64,000 bases of DNA. Source: Albifimbria verrucaria. Lineage: Eukaryota; Ascomycota; Sordariomycetes; Hypocreales; Stachybotryaceae. The notes below the pieces were generated by a model, which had not been told where the DNA came from, made no database searches, and saw only the letters and a list, made by a program, of their open reading frames with translations. Below are positions 61,763-64,000 of this stretch, piece after piece; within the stretch, counting starts at the first letter, position 1; each line of letters opens with the position of its first letter. The stretch is from assembly GCA_020081605.1 (NCBI GenBank), contig JAHREC010000030.1, positions 682,001 through 746,000 of the forward strand. Direction: 5' to 3'. A program made the translations under genes and the position numbers.

Positions 61763-63603
61763 ATGGCCGAATTCAGTGCCATGGCCTACGCCGCCGCCGC
61801 TGCCCCTTTAACGCTGGCCCCCGATTCCAGACTTCTCAACCGTCTAGTCCGATATCAACCTCTAAAAGTCGCCTGCCCTTTCGACACGCCAGGACCTCGA
61901 GCGGCTCCCACCACGGGACCTCGTCGCACGAGACTCTGTCGCCCACCTCCACCACCTCGTCCTCTGCTTCTGCCTCTGCCTCTGCCTCCGCGTCCGTGTC
62001 CGACCGCCCCGCCACTGCTGCTGCCGCTGCTCTTCCTGCTGCTGCTGCTGCCGTCGTCGCGGGGACCAAGACATCTGCACCGGCCGCCACCTCCGTCCCT
62101 CTCAGCATCTCCAGCACCCCGTCGCCAGCGACTCCCGAGTGCCCACCGCCGGCGCCTCCTCTCGCTCGCCTGCCCACGCTGTCCCCAGGACTCATTGGTC
62201 TGATCAGGCTGCTCACATCTACTTCGGGAGACGCTCTTCGGGTCACAAATACCGCAGCCAAGACGCCGAATCTTACTCTCCGTAAGCCCAAACGATGCCG
62301 CCATGTACCCTGAACAGGACGCCGGCAAGCCTGGTTTGACACCAAAAGCAATGAATGCCTCCTTCACCCGCACCGAGTCCGTCTCCTCCAACAGCGGCGC
62401 CACTTCTCTCTCTACCCGCACCATGATCTCCACCGACCCTCGGCTTCTGGCGAGAAGGAGCCCATCCCCAGCCCTTCGTCCAACGCAACGGCCGCACCTA
62501 TCTCAACGACCCCACGCTCCCGTATCCCCTCCCGTCAGACCTCACCGAGCTCCACCGCCAATGTCTGAGGACCTTGCTTCTCATCCAGGTCTTTGGTGCT
62601 CCGGTCTGCTCGCCCTCCTTGATAGCCAAGCCGCCGATGCGAGTGCTCGAGATTGGGTGTGGTTCCGGCTTCTGGAGCATGATGTGCCATCGCTTCTTCA
62701 AGAGCCGTGGCCATAGCGGGATCTCCTTCACCGGCATTGACATCGCACCTCTAGCCCCGGGAGCGCCAACATTGCCTCCGACTCTACCAAACCCGACCGA
62801 GATATGAAGTGGAAGTTTGTCCACCACGATCTCCGCAGCCTCCCGTGGCCGCTCCCGTATGAGGAATATGACCTAGTCATGGTCAAGGATATGAGCCTCG
62901 TAACGACAAACCTACAACAGGAAGCGTTTGTCGAGGAATACATTCGCTTGCTACGTCCAGGTGGTACCTTGGAAATCTGGGAATCCGACCACACCATCCG
63001 CATGCTTAGGCCGCATGTACCTGGCTCTGGAACCAGCGACGACTCCGAGGAGCAAGAGACTGCCTCGCGGCTTGGCTCCTATGTCATGAATGCCAACACA
63101 CCCCTTTCCGCCCCCTCAACACTTTCCTTGTCGAGTACAATCATTGGCTATCACGTGCTCTCGAAGCCCGCAGTCTGAGCGCCGTGCCTTGCACGCTCAT
63201 CGGTCCCATGCTTCTCCAGGAAGCTGACTGTCTCACCGACGTGCGGTCACGTCGTTTAGCCATCCCTCTTAGCGAAGTCCGCTGGGAGCGCGAGGGCGTC
63301 GGCGGTGTTGTCACCAAGGATGGCAAATCTTACGTCGAGATGAAGGGCAAGGGAGCGCCTCATCAAAAGGTTGAGAAGAAGTCGCTGAGTTCTGCGCAGG
63401 CGGCGTTGCGCAAGACGGCACTCTTGACGGTTGTTCAGCAGGTTCAGGCTCTGGAGCCGATACTTCGTGAGATCAGTGGCAAGAGCATTGACGAATGGGA
63501 CTTGTGGCTAGGAAAGATGATGGGTGACTTGATGAGCGAAAGTGGCACCAGCTGGGGCGAGTGTCTTGAGGTGGGAGCATGGTGGGCCAAGAAGCAAGCC
63601 TAA
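61763..63603 (+). CDS. Class I SAM-dependent methyltransferase with long low-complexity N-terminus
   Basis: The start MAEFSAMAYAAAAAPLTLAP leads into a disordered Ser/Ala/Pro-rich region of roughly 200 residues with an Ala-Ser run (about 61960-62060). The conserved part begins near 62480 with TYLNDPTLPYPLPSDLTELH and LRTLLLIQVFGAPVCSP, followed by SAM motif I VLEIGCGSGFW, GISFTGIDIAPLAPG, WKFVHHDLRSLPWPLP, YDLVMVKDMSLVTT (post-II) and EYIRLLRPGGTLEIWESDH (motif III). The C-terminal domain contains GPMLLQEADCLTDVRSRRLA and EPILREISGKSIDEWDLW. Substrate unknown; the family is conserved in fungi as far as I recall. The frame shifts at least three times (about 61880, 62290, 62450) and again near 62770 and 63115. 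All are next to short homopolymers or GC-rich tracts, and the N-terminal reading is uncertain. Confidence 0.8.
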
Positions 63604-64000
63604 ATATCTCAGATGGCCTATCATCTCAGACAGGGAGTGTTCGGTCGAGAGCGGGCAAAGCCGCTTGGTCCTACAAACAATCGTCCCGACGCCTCCTCCC
63701 ACTACCTACAGAGACTCGCTCGTCGGACAGTCTCATCCCATTATTCGCCCGACACTGCCGACCTCCTATGCATCCGCATCATATCGCTTCCTCAGCGTTC
63801 GATACCGCTTGAGGTAGTATCTGAAATGGCCACTCAGTCAGCAAGCTCTCGAAACCTGTTGATTTTGAATTCAGCGTGGACGGAGCTACTACCAGCAGAT
63901 GGCCTGTAGTTGAACTAAAAGGAGGAAAGTCCTCTATGAGAGGAGCCTAGATGGGGATGTCTCATTGTGAGTTGTCACAATGTGGCTGGACGGAACCTTA
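63604..64000. other. 3' flank at the window end
   Basis: Downstream of the methyltransferase stop; no gene recognised before the end of the window. Confidence 0.5.

Overview
The window is nuclear DNA of a filamentous ascomycete, most likely a Sordariomycete and plausibly Hypocreales. The evidence is short introns (about 50-110 bp) with GTAAGT/GTATGT donors, CTAAC-type branch sites and YAG acceptors; a GH72 glucanosyltransferase with X8 domain; a SIT-type siderophore transporter; an NLR of fungal type; a split tRNA-Ser; and intergenic clusters of GTACCT/AGGTAC. No assignment below genus level is possible by reading alone.

Layout. 2-4 kb (-): ABCF ATPase ARB1. 6.4-7 kb (-): small hydrophilic protein. 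8.7-10.1 kb (+): membrane-anchored kinase-like protein. 13.2-15 kb (+): GH72 cell-wall enzyme. 16.9 kb (-): intron-containing tRNA-Ser(GCU). 17.6-18.5 kb (+): acidic Cys-rich protein. 20.3-22.4 kb (+): siderophore transporter, with two SreA-type GATA sites upstream. 23.1-24.4 kb (-): guanine deaminase. 25.3-26.6 kb (-): SYLF/Ysc84 protein. 28.4-29 kb (+): small multi-pass membrane protein. 29.3-30.9 kb (-): proteasome ATPase RPT2. 31.7-36.8 kb (+): a PNP_UDP-NACHT-ankyrin NLR. 37.6-38.5 kb (+): UBC1-like E2. 39.2-40.5 kb (-): LSC1. 41.1-42.9 kb (+): ELP3. 43.9-53.3 kb: AT-rich, repeat-bearing accessory block with a spliced CCHC zinc-knuckle gene, a giant secreted polysaccharide deacetylase carrying about 28 His/Gly/Asp heptads, and an amidohydrolase. 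53.6-55 kb (+): mitochondrial-carrier-like protein. 55.7-57.9 kb (-): CCR4. 61.8-63.6 kb (+): class I methyltransferase.

A dominant technical signal is that nearly every conserved gene is broken by one-base frame shifts, mostly at runs of C/G (or A/T) that appear one base short, while ELP3 is intact. Restoring the expected base at each site gives total coding lengths divisible by three and close to known family sizes (LSC1 330 aa, RPT2 455 aa, ARB1 621 aa). I therefore read these genes as functional and the breaks as consensus errors of a long-read assembly, not as pseudogenes. CDS coordinates run from start to stop codon and include introns.

The genes are mostly unrelated housekeeping functions (ribosome biogenesis, proteasome, ubiquitin, TCA cycle, tRNA modification, mRNA decay). 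The most interesting accessory content is the NLR with a nucleoside-phosphorylase effector domain and the repeat-rich deacetylase island.
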